NCBI GenBank assembly: GCA_025917655.1
Contig: CP084608.1
Span: forward strand, 434,001-498,000
Length of the DNA: 64,000 nt
Direction: 5' to 3'
From: Chlorella sorokiniana
Lineage: Eukaryota; Chlorophyta; Trebouxiophyceae; Chlorellales; Chlorellaceae
Shown here in pieces: positions 10,715 through 23,101 of the stretch. The position numbers and the translations under genes are program-made. The notes under the pieces were generated by a model. The model was not told the DNA's origin and searched no databases. It was given only the letters and a program-made list of their open reading frames with translations. Within the stretch, counting starts at the first letter, position 1; each line of letters opens with the position of its first letter.

Positions 10715-11832
10715 CTACTGCTGGAAGTGCACCGTCTTGCGCTGCTTGGGAGAGTCCCGCCACCCAGCTGCGCCGCCCGTCGCTTCATGGAGCTGGCGGC
10801 GGGCACGGTTACCATCTTTGATCGCAGCTCGGCCATCAGCCGCGATGCCTCCTCCTGCAGCGCCTCCAGGCTGCAAACGCCGCAGGCCGGATTAAGCCGG
10901 GCATGAGGCTGATTGGGCTCGCAGGAACCAGTTGAGTCAGGCGCACGATTGGAATAAGCGAGTATACTCTTTAAACATCAAGCCCACACAAGGCTGCAGG
11001 AGAGGCAGCACAGGTGTCTCACTCTGCCGAGGCGCTGGCCGCTCGCGCAACCGCCTGCACCGCCCGGCCATGCGCCGCCGCCACCTCCTTGCGTTTTGCG
11101 AGGTGCCGTGCGGCCAGCTCCTCGCGCCACTCCTCGGACTGGACGTTGATGGCCTCGCATGCCTCAAACGCCTCCTTCAGAACGGGACAAGCCAGGCATA
11201 GCTTAGCAGCGCTGAGCCTTGAGTTTTGCAGGCTGCAGGCTCCAGATGCCTGCTGGCAGGCGGGGTGACAGCCTGCAATGCAATCACACGCAGTTGCGAT
11301 CAGCATCTTTCCCGGCCAGGCTCGCACCTGCGCCCTGCCAAACAGGCGGTCGCTGAACTGGAGGCTCAGCTGCCGTGTGCTCTGCTCTCCAGCCGCAAGG
11401 AGCCCGTCCAGTTGAAGCATCTGCACTGTCAGATCGTGATTTATCTTTGCAAGAGCCAAGCATTTGTTGAAGTGGGTCGCAAAATGTGCCGCAGAGAGGG
11501 AGCGGTCGGCGTGCTGTGATCGCTGCCGCAAAGCGCCGCCCGCACGGCCGCAGACGCAGGGCTCCGCGGCCCGAGGCTGGGTCAGGGCCTCTCCTCACCT
11601 GTTCGTGAATCATGGCCTCGACGTCAGCCACTGTTCGCGCTCCCTTGGCGCCTCCCTTCCTGCCGGAAGACTGCTTCGAGTGGGTGGCCATCGCGAACTG
11701 ATCGGTCGCCAGTTGGCCGGGGAACATGTAATTCGGACTTGAAACGTCGGCACAAGCCGCGACTGCTGCGGATAAGGGCATGCTGCCCCCACCGTCTTTC
11801 CAGCCATTCAAACGCCAATCAACATGACGCAT
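10715..11832 (-). CDS. small coiled-coil protein of unknown function
   Basis: I do not recognise this protein. A four-exon model on the minus strand is 11832-11599, 11513-11328, about 11190 to 11023, and about 10873 to 10715. Splice junctions at 11599/11513 and 11328 are clean (AG|GTGAGG, AG|GTGCGA). The product is helical and charged: FNKCLALAKINHDLTVQMLQ, then EEWREELAARHLAKRKEVAA, then LEALQEEASRLMAELRSKM. This looks like a coiled-coil adaptor. In the unshifted frame the last exon reads on to 10522. In a frame shifted by one base it ends sooner, after PKQRKTVHFQQ, at 10717-10715. I prefer the shorter end because frame slips are frequent in this window. The start at 11832 is the first in-frame ATG; later ATGs are possible. 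Confidence 0.5.
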
Positions 11833-12034
11833 GTGCCTCTCAGCTCAGACATTCCTTGCCGCCAAATGCAGGGGCCACGTTTGCATGAAACGTAGCATTA
11901 TGAAACAAGGGAAGCAGCAGAAATAACGCAACAGAGGGCGAGAGCGAGGAGGAACTTGAGGAGCGGCGGGGCAGCAGCAGAACAACAGCTTTCAGCACAG
12001 AGTGGTCAGCAGAACGAGCAAGAGAGGGGCCGCG

Positions 12035-15000
12035 TCACAGCTTGAAAACAGTGGGACCCTCAGAGAGGAAAGCATCCAGGCCCTGGCCCAAGTCCTCCGC
12101 CGTGGCCCCGGCGGTGGCTGCGGCGGCCGCGGCGGCGGCGGCGGCCACGCGCCGCCGCGCTGCTCCAGCTGGCGTCGCTGCGCCTCGAGCCGCTCCCGCT
12201 CCTCGGGATCCAGCAGCGCCTCCCGCACGCGCTGCGCCTTGCTGGCGGCCTTGTCAGCCGGGAACAAGTCCCAGTCCTGCACCCGCCCCATCACGATTTC
12301 CGCCAGCCGCACCAGGCTCTCATCCCCCATCACCTCGGCTCCCAGCGCCTCCCGCGCTGCCTCGCCCCACCCTGCTGCGCAGCTGCAGCGGCCGCGCCGT
12401 TGGCCCCCGCGCCGTTGCTTGCCACCGCCTCTGCGGCTGCAGTCAGGTCGGCATGCTCGTCGTCCAAGGGTGTGGTGTGCAGCAGCTCCACAATACGGCT
12501 GCCCAGCACCGTTTCGTCGCTGCAGCACGAGAGTCAAAGGCGCGACAGGGGGATGGGAGGAGTTATCAAGAGGCTTGCATATCTCGGCGGCTTACAGCCC
12601 TTCCTGCTGTCAAGCCGTCCCGGCAACTTGAGGGACCAGCGGCAGCAGCAGCGGGACGACGGCACCGGGCAGGCTGGGTGCCCAGCAGCAAGGTCAGCAC
12701 ACACAACAGGCCCCAGCCAGGTCCCAGCAAGGCAACGTTCCATCCCAGCCCAGCTCGGCCCTGCCCAGCCGCACCTGTTTTCGCACAGCTCCCGCGCCAC
12801 GGTTTCAATGACGGTGCGGCGCTGCGCCACCAAGCGCAGCGCGGCCTCGTAGGCGCGGCGCTGCAGGTCCAGAATGTAGTCGTCGTATCGGGTGAGGGCC
12901 CACTGCGGGTAAGAGGAGTGGAGGACGGGGGGGGAGGGACATTAAGGAGAGTTGAGACGTGCAGGGGTTGGTGGGGGCAGGGGATGGGCAAGGAGGCCAA
13001 GCGCGAGGCACGCAGGCAAGGGGGGGGCGGGGGCAACAACTGAGCCCAAGCTGACAACCGCATCGGCTGCAAGGGCAACGTGGGGATGCAGCGCAGCGCT
13101 CCGATGCAACCTCCACCCCTTTCCCCCCTCCCCCAGCTGACCTTCACAGTCGGGTCGGGCGCCGCCCGGGAAGAGGTCCAGCGAGACGGGCTCGTCGCGC
13201 GTGGCGGGGTGCAGCTTGGAGTCCATGACAATCCAGCGCGCCAGCTCCCCCGCCTTGGCAACCTCCTGCGAGGTGGCCAGCGACACAGCGCCCCGCCCGT
13301 ACAGCACCTCCTCGGCCGCCCTGCGGGGTAGGTGAACAGTGTTTGGAGCAGTGTTTACGTTTGTGTGTGTCCAAGGACCAAAGGGAAGATGAGTGGGCAG
13401 AAGAAGGGCGCGATGGGCAAGGATGGGCGGGTGATGGGGTGTGAAGGGTGTCGTTGGACAGCTGCTGATACCAGCAGCACAAGGAGCCAGAACAACGGTG
13501 CAGCGAAACCCAAAAATGTAAGACCCTGGTTGTGCAGCAGCACCGCAAGAGCAGGCGCATGCGCTGACCCAGCAGCAAGGAAGCAGATGCATTAAGCGGA
13601 GCGGCAGCACAGCAGAAACAAAGGCGGACAGGCGAGCCAGGCCTCAGAAGTCCAGACATAAAGCGTTGCTTGCTCTTCAGCGCACGGAGCGCTCAGAAAC
13701 TCACCAGGTTCACAACAGGGCTCATCAGGGGCCACTTGAATGCAGCAGCGGCGTGCAAACGGCATGCAAGGCAGCGGAAGGTGCAGCAGCAGCAACCTAG
13801 AAGAGCTCTCCCCGCGTGCGCACCTCGAGGCATACAGGGGCGTGAGGAGCGCGCAAGCCTTCTCCAGAGGCGTCAGCGGCCGCTCCAGCGGCGGCACCGC
13901 GTTGCTCTCGTTGCCGGGCGTGCCCAGCATGTGCCAGCTGCCGCCGTCCTTGGCAAAGTCTTGGCGCACAAACAGGATGCGGGTGATGGTGCCGCCGCGC
14001 GCCGGATCGTCACGTGCTCAATCGGCGGCAGGCCCGGTGTGAGCGCAAACGCGACGGCGCTGCGGAAAGGGGGGGGCGGGCGTACAAAAGGCAGGGGCCG
14101 TCAGCATTGAGGCAGCACAAACCGCAGCAGCAGCGTCAAGGCCCAGAGCTTCACAGTGGTGACGCACATGCGCACCCTGCCCTTCCTTCAATGCTGCGCG
14201 CGACCCAACACTTGGACTTTCCAAGGAGAAGCAGCAGCGGCAACGCGCTGATGCGGCCGCCCCTTCCCTCCCCATAAAGCAGCACATTCTCCCCTCCCCA
14301 CAAAGCAGCACAGACTGCACGGGCTCCAAGGCTCACCGCGCGGCCTCTATCGTCGCGTACTGCCGCTTGGCGGCGTTGTCGGGCAGCGGCTCGTGCGGCA
14401 GGCCCAGCCGCACCTTGTCCATCGCCTCCTTCAGAATGGGCAGGTCGATGAGCGGCGCCCCCTCCGCGTCGGCGGTACCCTTGCGCACCTGCGACAGGGC
14501 GAAAAGTGGAGGGGCGTTCATTGGGCGACAGTAGTTGGGGGGACAGGATGAATGTGAGGCAGGCGCACAGGCCACGGGCCCAGGGGACCGGGACAGAGCA
14601 GAGGCGGCCAGCAAGCAGCGTGCTCCTCGGGAGCGGCTGCCTGGGCTCGGATGCCGGCGGCGCCAGCTAAGCACCGCCCCTGCCAGCTCAGTGCCAGCTC
14701 AGCTTACCGCCAGGATGGCGGCCTCGTTCAGCAGGTTGGCCAGCTCAGCGCCGGAGAAGCCGATTGCCAGATCAGCGATCTGCGGGGGCGGAGATGGCAG
14801 GAAGCAAAGGCAGCACAAATGGTGTGAAGCTGGCACGCACGAAGAGGCACGGAGAGGTGACAGGGGTCGGGCGTCAGAGGTGCCAGGTGCGCTGCCCACG
14901 CGCGATGTTTCAGCCCCAGGCAGCGCAGCCCCTGCCGGCCAGCGTGCCTCACCTGCCGCAGCAGCGCGTCGTCGTTGGAGCGGTCGATGGGCTTGTTCTT

Positions 15001-18000
15001 GGCGTGGACCTGCAGGGACGGGCGCACAGGTGGCGCTCAGCATGCTCAGCATGGACACAAACACAACGGGCGGGCCAGCATGTGCCGCTTCTCATTGCCT
15101 CCCGAACACCCTGGCCGAGCAGACGGCCAGGCTGGCGCGAGTCACAAGGGACCGACTGCGTGGCCCGGCAGCTGCACAGCATGATGCGGCGGCGTGCAGC
15201 GGGCTGCGCAGCTCAGACCAGCGGCCGCGCCGGCCACAGGCGGGCACGCGCCTGCAGGATGCGCAGGCGGTTGGTGGGGGAGGGGCGGCCCATGTAGATG
15301 GTGCGGTCGAAGCGGCCGGGCGCAGCAGGGCGTCGTCCAGGGCGTCCACGCGGTTGGTGGCCCCGACCACCAGCACCTGCATGAGAGGGGGAGCCGGGGG
15401 GGATACGGGGGAGGTACTGAGGGAGATAAGGGAAGGAGGTGGAGCTGGGCCCAAACATGAACCCGGACGGAAGCTGTGCCCGACCGATGGATCTGTGCCA
15501 GGTGAGGCTGGTACAGCGCACGCCCTGGGTGGGAGCGCAAATGGCATGGGGCAGAGCAGCGGCGAGCCAGCCCCGCACCCTGTCGTTCTGGTAGAAGCCG
15601 TCCATCTCTGTGAGCAGCTGCAGCAGGCCCTGCTCCCGCTCCTGCGTGCCGCTGTCGGTGGGGCCGCCGCTGCGCGCCTTGCCAATCGCGTCAATCTCGT
15701 CTGCAGGGTCGCAAGGGGAGGGAGGCGGCGGCGCGCGCTTCGTTGGCCTTGCCCTCTCTGATGCGAGGATGACGGGCGCGGCTGGGCGCCGCCTGCATAG
15801 CTTCCCCTGCCGCTCCGCAGCCTATCCCCACTGTCCGGCAGGGCGGCTCTTCTCATCGCCTCCCGACACACCCACAGGCCCAACCAGAAGGCCGGGCCGG
15901 GATCATGACTGAACACATGCATTTGCGCCCTGCACAGCCGCCTCACCTATGAAGATGATGGCGGGCGAGTTCTTGCGGGCAGCCTTGAAGAGGGAGCGGA
16001 TGCGAGCCGCCGCCACTCCCTGGAACATCTCCACGAACTCGGCGCCGTTGGCTGCGGCATGGAGCGGTACAGCGGTACAGGGGTCGGGACAAAGGCACGG
16101 AGCGATACGGCATGAGCTGGGCAGCATGGGGCCGTACAGCATTATGGGGGCTGGACGATGGGGTCTGGCATCAAGCCATCGCAGTGTAGAATATGGGACC
16201 GCGCCAGGCAGAGGGTGGGCCTGGGTCAGTGCAGCACAGCGCAGCACAGCGCAGCACAGCGCAGCGTGCAACCACAGCGCACCCGAATAGAAAGGGATGC
16301 CCGCCTCCCCTGCCATCGCCTTGGCCAGCAGCGTCTTGCCGGTGCCGGGGGCCCTCCAGCAGCACGCCCTGGTGGTGGTGGGGGTGGCGGCCGCAGAAGG
16401 CACCGTTGAGCAACAGCGCAAGAAGGGCGGTGCTGGCGGCACAGCACACACAGTGGGCCCACAGTGCAGCGTCGCGCCTTGTTGAGCAACACCCAACAGC
16501 ATCTGCTTTCCACACTCAAACTCAACACGTCACACACACCACACGGCACCATCATCCCACACCGCGATTTTTAACAAAACCACACTACACCCTAGGCACT
16601 CAAAAGCCCATACACCAACTGGCCATCGCACATGACGCCAGCACAACCCGCCCCTGCAACCCAGCCACTCACCCTGATCGGGTGTGCCCCCATGTCTGCA
16701 TAGTTTTGGTCTCCCAGCAGGATGTCCAGCATCTCCTGCGTGTGCCCAAAGACAACAGGCCTCAGGTTGCAACCTTTGAACCACGTCGCTGCATGCCGGT
16801 GCTGCAGCGCGCCGCTGGCACGCCGCGCGGCACAAACCGGCTGGCGCCCCGTTTGTTCCGCCGCTGTCGGGCCCCAGCCGCGCAACAGCGCACCATGACG
16901 GCGGCGATCAACCCCTCCACGACACACCGCCACCCGTACCCCCCACCTGCACGTCGCTCTTGATGTGATCGATGCCCGCCACGTCGTCGTACTTCACGCC
17001 CGTGGAACGCTTGGCTGCGCCCTTCCTGCTGGGTTGTTGGGAGAGTTGTGAGGAAGGGTGTGGGTCAGTGTTGTATGTCAGTGGACAACACAGAATGGGG
17101 AGATGGCAAAAGGGCGAGGAGAAAAAGGGTTGGAAGAAGAGGATCATCAGAAAGTGCCTGCCACAGCAGGCATGCAAGTTTAGCTGCGCCTCAGCTCTGT
17201 GAGATCAGACAGTGACATATGAGCTGCGGACGAGCTGCAACGCGCGCAGCGGCAGCAGCACGATCACCCAGGCAGCCCCCCGCTCCCGGCGGCCACGCAC
17301 TTGTCGCCCTGCTGCGGCACGTTGAACTCCTTGGCGCGGTGCCTCCCCAGCTCCTCCGCCAGCTGCTCCTCCGCCGACTTGCGCTCGCGCCCCAGGCGGC
17401 GCAGCAGCCACTCGCCGGCGCCCACCACGAGGCGCAGGCCCAGCAGGCCCAGGATGGGCAGGAACTGGGAGGAGTACTCGTTGAGCCACACGTACCTGCA
17501 GGGTTTTATTTGGAAGGGGGTGGGGGGAGGGTAAAGGTTGAGTGGAAAAGCGGGCATGAGGGACTCGGGGCGGTGGAAGCGGTGTTGGTGGTGATGGGGC
17601 GAGGGTAGGCGCTGGCAAGCTATGTGTGTAGGTCATGAGGTGCATGTTGTATGCATGTGTGCAACGGCCCAAGTCGGGGGACGAAACTGAGAGAGCGTGG
17701 GGCATGCGCGTGAAGGTTCACATGCGCGGCAGGGGGCCCGGTCCGGGCGGGCAGGGAGTTGGCGGCAACGACAGCGGCCAGCGGCAGCGGCTGCGGCAGT
17801 TGCTCACGCGTCCCCAGGGTCTACCACTTGCAGCTCCGGCCGCACTTGGTTGACACGCAGCATGGAGTGGTACGGCACGCGTAGATCGCCGTCGATGTAC
17901 ACCTGTGGTAACGGTCCGGGTGGGGAGCGGTACGGGTGAGGGAAGCGCGGAGAGGGCCCAGTGCAGAGCATGCATCATGGATGCACACTCAAACTGAGTG

Positions 18001-19567
18001 GCACGGTAAGAAAAAATAGTAGCGGGGAAGAGGGGGCTGCAAGAGCAGTGACAAACTCATGCCATGTGCGTGCCACGCCGCGCAAGCTGCCGCCGCACCC
18101 GCTTCTCCTGGTTGTCCTTGATCATGTGCATCAGTGTGCCCTCCTCCCACACGTCACCGGGAAGCTCCACATAGTACCTGGAGGGGGAGGTGTGTGTGGG
18201 TGGCGGGGGCAAAACTGAGGCAACAAGAATCAAGCTGCCGCGCAGGCAACAACTCCACCTCCCTTCCCTGCAGCACGGCAGTCCCTATGTTTGGCTGGAC
18301 CTGCACTCGGCCCCCTTCCGTTTCTATAACAACCCGCCCTTGTCCTGCTCACCGGTTCTTCTCCATCTTCCACTCAGGCACCTCGTCAGCATATTGCACG
18401 CTGCACAGGCAGCACAGCAAGTGGGCGGTCAGCGCCGCGCAGCCCTCGCCCGTGCCACCGCGGCACATCCGCAACGGGGGTGGGGCCCGCTGCTGCGCCC
18501 ACGACACCGGTGCAGCAGCCTGACGTTTTACCGACCGCTTTGGGCAACTCCGCCCAAAGGGAGCGTCTGACTGCCAGCAGCAACACAGCAACGTGTGATC
18601 TGCCACTCTGCGCAAGAACCCACCTAGGCTCCCGCCGGTCAACGTAGATGTTCTCGAAGTCACTCTCCATGTTTTCCACGGGCACCTCCACAATCGCGGT
18701 GCGCCCATCGCTCAGCAGGATGATGCGCTTGATGCGCCGCTCATTCAGCAGCTCGAGCATCCTGCGGGCGGCGGCGCCAGCGTAGGCGCCGTCGGTGCGG
18801 CGCTCGGGTGGCGGGCCGCCGTGCAACCCGCGGCGTGGAGTCTCGGACTGAAGCAAAGGCACGCTGAGCAGCGCTGTCCCGGCCAGCCCTGCTGCTTCAG
18901 TGGCCAGGCTCTGCTGCTGCCATACAGCGCCGTGAGGACACAACAGCCAGCTGCAGCGCCTGGCATCCCCCGGCCTGCAGCAGCATGCAGCACCCACCTG
19001 GCGTAGGAAATCTGGTAGGAGCCAATGGGCGGCAGCACGTCGCCGTAATAAATGCGGTCGTAAGCGGCCTTGGCAGTTTTCTTGATCTCTGCCAGCTTGG
19101 CATCCAGCCCCCCACCGCCTCCCCCGCCTTGGCCGCCGCATCCTCGGCCCCGGCGGCCGGAAACGCTGCGGTGCTGCTGCTAACTGCGCCTGCAGCACGG
19201 CGGCAGGGGCACAGCGGCTGCTCAGAGCAGGGAGGGCGACCACTTCTTAGGCAGCGGCGGCAGTGGCGGCGCTTGGAACCGAAAAGGCGGCAGCGGCTCC
19301 AGGCGACCTCGATGGCTTTGTGCACATACATCTCACCACTTCCTGGGGGCTTGAGGGCAAGGCAGGCGCCTCCCCGGCCTTCCCAGCGCTGCATGTTATC
19401 CTGCGGCCCATGCTCCTGCCCAGCAGTGGTCGTGTGGTGCCGACAAGGATGGCATGATGTCCCCTCAGCGACAAGCGTCTGCTGCCCGATAGCGCCGCTC
19501 TGCTGCTGCTGGGCCAGGCTGGGCTGCCGAGCCCCTGCAGGCACCTCTGCCCCTCCAAAACGCGCAT
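12035..19567 (-). CDS. FTSHI: FtsH-inactive (FTSHI) plastid AAA protein lacking the protease motif
   Basis: Plastid-envelope AAA protein related to FtsH. About 20 exons fit on the minus strand. They begin with a transit-like leader (19567, MRVLEGQRC...) and include 19189-18998, 18761-18624, 18400-18353, 18177-18099, 17902-17808, 17495-17301, 17025-16947, 16735-16673, 16368-16283, 16051-15947, 15700-15579, 15376-15252, 15009-14953, 14779-14708, 14488-14337, 14059-13825, 13320 to about 13147, 12902-12775 and about 12525-12035. Seen motifs: a hydrophobic stretch FLPILGLLGLRLVVGAGEWL, GVKYDDVAGIDHIKSDVQ, PGTGKTLLAKAMAG (Walker A), SPAIIFIDEIDAIGK (Walker B), VGATNRVDALDDALLRP and the arginine-finger region. 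Where active FtsH has HEAGH this protein has YATIEAARAVA, so zinc cannot be bound. In plants such proteins form the Ycf2/FtsHi import motor. At least seven frame slips lie in C/G runs, one inside Walker A. Which FTSHI paralogue this is cannot be decided. Confidence 0.85.
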
Positions 19568-20474
19568 TACGGCTGCTTGATCCTCAAAGCATAAGCAATC
19601 CTCCGTATGCGAGCGACAGAAGGAGAACCAGAGGCCAGGTGATGGCTTGCAGGGCAGAGGGGAAGCCGTGTGCCACGAAGAAGCAGAGGGAACAAGCACA
19701 AGCTGGTGTACCAACTGAGGAGCAAAGCATCGGTGCGGCCTGGCTGCCAGCGCGGCCGCCAGGCTGGCCGCCTCTTGCCGCACGGCCCTATTTTCTTTGC
19801 GCAGATGCAAGGTGTGTGGGTGTTGTGTGTGTGGTGTGGGCCTTATATGCAAGCATCGCGGCTTACACTGCAGTCGAGATGCTATGTCACTGGTACACGG
19901 CCCTTTTGCTTACCACTAACAGGTGTTGGCAGATCGTGTGCTCGCCACCTGCAGCTTGCCACCGCTTGCATGCTCCATCATCGTCAGTTATCGTCAGTTC
20001 ATGTTCATGAATTCCAGGCGCATTGACTGTAGGAAAAAGATTACTTATTGTAGAGGAGAATATATACGTTGGCGTGCGATGGTACTCCAAGCACACGCAG
20101 GCCCGCAGCGGCGGGGAAACGCGTGGCGAGCGCTGGCGCACCCAGCATGTCGAGGGAGACGGCCACTCTTTCCTTTGTGCCGTCCGACACGATTGGCCTG
20201 CTAACAAAGTGCATAAACTGCATAGCAACAACTCTGCTGGGCCCGTGTCGGGGTGGTTGGCCGAACCCAGCAGCGATGTTGCTCCGCCACTGTGGCACGC
20301 TGTCCAAACAACAAGTCGCACGCATTTTCGTCTCCTGTTCGTGCCAACGACACTTGGCAACGAGCGCATGTGGGCAGGTGTGTGTGCAATCGCGAGAGGT
20401 TGGCTTATCTGGCCTCTCTTTGTCCTAATGGGAGTCTCAATCGATTGAGTGTTTAGCATGTAGCCTGACAGGGT
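19568..20474. other. divergent intergenic region, FTSHI / TraB-domain gene
   Basis: The genes on either side point away from this 0.9-kb stretch, so it should hold both promoters. It contains an AT-rich patch at about 20030-20075. Open frames inside (for example 20023-20448, +) show no recognisable protein or splice logic. A missed 5' exon of the TraB-domain gene is possible here. Confidence 0.5.
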
Positions 20475-22784
20475 ATGCTCTCACCGTGCCACTTGTGCTG
20501 GCGGCGCTGCCCGCCTGGGTGCTGGGGGAGCTGTTTGTTTTGCCACCTATTTGGTGCAGCCTCATTTTGGTGGCGCTCAGTTGGAAGCACGCTTCCTGTT
20601 TTACTTTGCTCCCCGCAGCGCCAGCACATCACGGCATGGGCCAACAGCGCAGTGCGAGCGCCACAGCCGCTGCCGCAGCCGCCGCCGCATCGCCGCCTCT
20701 CCACCGCCTCCAATGCCGTGCTCTCCAACACCACCAGCTTCCTGCGCAACCTGCACAATGGCGCAGAGGTGCGCTGCCGCCGAGAGCCGCGCAGCCTTGC
20801 CCTGCCGGCCGGCGGCGGGCATGGCCGCTCCCCCTCTGCCCTCTGTGCTGAGGCCCCGCCGCGTGGCTGCCCCCACCAGATTTTCGTGGTTGGCACTGCC
20901 CATGTGAGCAAGCGGTCGGCGGAGGAGGTGCGGGAGATGATCCGGCTGGTCAAGCCCGGCACAGTGCTGGTTGAGCTCTGCCCGCAGCGTGCAGCCCGCG
21001 TCCGAGCCGGCGGGGCCGGCGATGCCGACTTCCTGCAGGTGTGGCAGTAGGGCTGCGGTTGTGGAGCACAGTGCTGCCTGCAGTGGGCATTGGTGCCGCT
21101 TTTACTGAAAAGTTCCAAGCTTTGTACGCTGCCCGGCTCCAACTGAGCCCGCCGGGGTTGGGACCCTTCTGGCCTGCCACCTGCAGCAAACACTGGGTTC
21201 GCTGTTTGGGTCCGGCGGCAGCCTCAGCCAGAAGCTGGTCGCAGCCTCGCTACCCATGATGTACAGGTGGGCCGCCAGGTTCAAGCGGTGGGGAGGAGCA
21301 GCACCCTGCGGCCAGCATGGACGCTGCTTGCCGCAGGCAATGTGCTGGCACTGGGGTGGGCGCCCCCGTCCCCATGCATTCATCTGGCAGCTGCCCCTGA
21401 ATGCACTTTTCCCGCTGTAACTCTTACCGGTGGGTGGTTTTGTGCCACTGCGGTCCTGCAGGGTGCTGCGCATGCTGGGGATGGATCCTGGGGCAGAGTT
21501 CAAGGCGGCTCTCGAGGAGGCAGACCGCCTGGGGGCAAGGTGGGCCGCGAGGGCCAGGCGGGGCACGCCCTTGTGCTTTTCCTCTGACGCTGCTTGTGAT
21601 GCAAGCTGGCACATGGCCAAGAGTTTCTCTGCTCATCCGCAGAAGACCCAGTTGCCTCTTGTCCTTCCGGCCCCCTTGGGTCCTGACGGTACTGCCCCCT
21701 GTGTACCCAACGGCACCATATCACATGAACCATGCAGGGTGGTGTATGGCGACAGGGACGTGCAGCACACGCTGCGCCGCCTGGCGGAAACCGTGGACCT
21801 CCAGCAGCTGCTGCGCATGGCCAGCGGCAGCGGCATGCCAGAGCCCCCAGCAGTGCGTGTGCTCTTCTGAACTGGCCGGCGGCAGTGGGCAGCTGCCTCT
21901 AGCCCGGGGGCCCCGCCACGCCCGCAGCCTGCCACGGCAAACGGCATGTGCCTCTGCTTCAAGCGTGTGGCTTGAAGTGCTCGGTGTCGTCCCTCTCCCG
22001 CTGAGTGCAGGTGCTGCAAGAGTTCTTTATGCGGCAGGGCGGTGGAAGCTTGGAGTCTCAGGCGAGCGGGAGGTGCCGATTCTGCCTGCACTCTGCTTGC
22101 GCCTCATCTGTTCACCCTAGAGCGCCGCCGCTGCCCGCCCTTGCCCTCGCCCGTTGTTTGGACTGTTCAAACCAGCCAACGCCCGCCTGCCCCACGCACG
22201 TGTTCGATTGTCGTAGTTCGTACTGTTTTCTCGGGTTGCTGTGCTTGTACCGCACCTCTTGTACCGCACCGCTTGTACAGGTGGAGGCGATGAAGACGCG
22301 GCTGGTGGTGCAGGAGATGGCGGCATACATGCGGCGCGTCAACCCGCGGCTGGCGGCAGCGTTGATTGGTGCGTGGGGCTTTTCCCCACGCTGCCCCTGC
22401 TGGGGCTGGCCCTCTGCGTGCCCTGGATTGACCACAGCCGACGGTCCTCCGCTCCTGTGACTGGCCTTAATTATGCAGGCTGCCTGTGCCACATGTTGAG
22501 TTTCCGGAACGTGTGTTAAGTGCAAGGCGGCCCAAGCCGCGTTGTGCAACGGCGACTGCGGGTAGTCTTTGGCCCCTTGAATGAGAAGGGCCCCCCTCCC
22601 GCTGCGCTCCCCTGCAGACGAGCGGGACGATCACATGGTGGCCGAGCTCAGCAGGCTCAGCGGGCGCTGCGTGGCGGTGGTGGGCCTCGCGCACCTGCCC
22701 GGCATAGAGCGCCGCTGGGAGGAGCTGCAGTACGGCCGCCAGGCGCTTGCCCCCGATAGCTCTGCACGCGCACAAGTCAGCTGA
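20475..22784 (+). CDS. TraB/PrgY-domain protein (TRABD-like)
   Basis: TraB-domain family protein. Plant and animal members sit on organelle membranes; no catalytic activity is established. Likely exons are 20475-20768, 20880-21038, 21187-21266, 21462-21539, 21737-21853, from about 22011, about 22282-22370, and about 22618-22784. The core opens with IFVVGTAHVSKRSAEEV and VLVELCPQRAARV, the family's GTAHxS and ELC..R motifs. QTLGSLFGSGGSLSQKLVAA, GAEFKAALEEADRLGARVVY, GDRDVQHTLRRL, VEAMKTRLVVQEM, DERDDHMVAELSRLSG and CVAVVGLAHLPGIERRW follow in family order. The last strand-helix unit VVGLAHLPGI is well conserved. The N-terminal 90 residues are basic and low in acids, compatible with organelle targeting. 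The start is the first in-frame ATG and is uncertain. TGTAA lies 203 bases after the stop. Confidence 0.82.
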
Positions 22785-22986
22785 ATTGCTCGCGGTCTAC
22801 ATCCAGCCCTTTTCTTTCCCACCTGGCTGCCCATCCACGCTTGCGCTGCCAAAGCTCGTGCCCCCAGCAATTCGCTGTCCCTGTAGCCTATCCCCCGTGT
22901 ACCTGCCACCTCTAACCGCAATGGCCCCTGTTGAATGCCTTTGCAACAGCGAGCTTACTTGTGTGAAAAGAACTCAGCACGAGCAA

Positions 22987-22991
22987 TGTAA
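22987..22991 (+). terminator. TGTAA polyadenylation signal, TraB-domain gene
   Basis: TGTAA at 203 bases past the stop at 22784, in a locally AT-rich stretch between two convergent genes. Confidence 0.6.
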
Positions 22992-23101
22992 TGAAATTGT
23001 GGACAGATAGCGTGACAGAAACCTGGAGGCAAGTACATGTGAGCATGAGCTCTTGCTTATTGATGGCATGCGGTGCGCCCGAGAGCAGATGAGCAAGGGC
23101 G

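Noticed and set aside
13332-13600. Plus-strand small gene in the FTSHI intron
   Set aside because: Open frame of 87 codons with no motif inside a clear intron.
14535-15761. 408-codon plus-strand open frame
   Set aside because: Antisense to FTSHI AAA-domain exons; no recognisable motif.
16283-16368. Loss of Walker A in FTSHI
   Set aside because: The motif is complete in a neighbouring frame (PGTGKTLLAKA); a C-run slip splits it from GVLLEG.
20023-20448. 141-codon plus-strand open frame upstream of the TraB-domain gene
   Set aside because: No similarity or splice signals linking it to the downstream exons; left as unassigned intergenic DNA.
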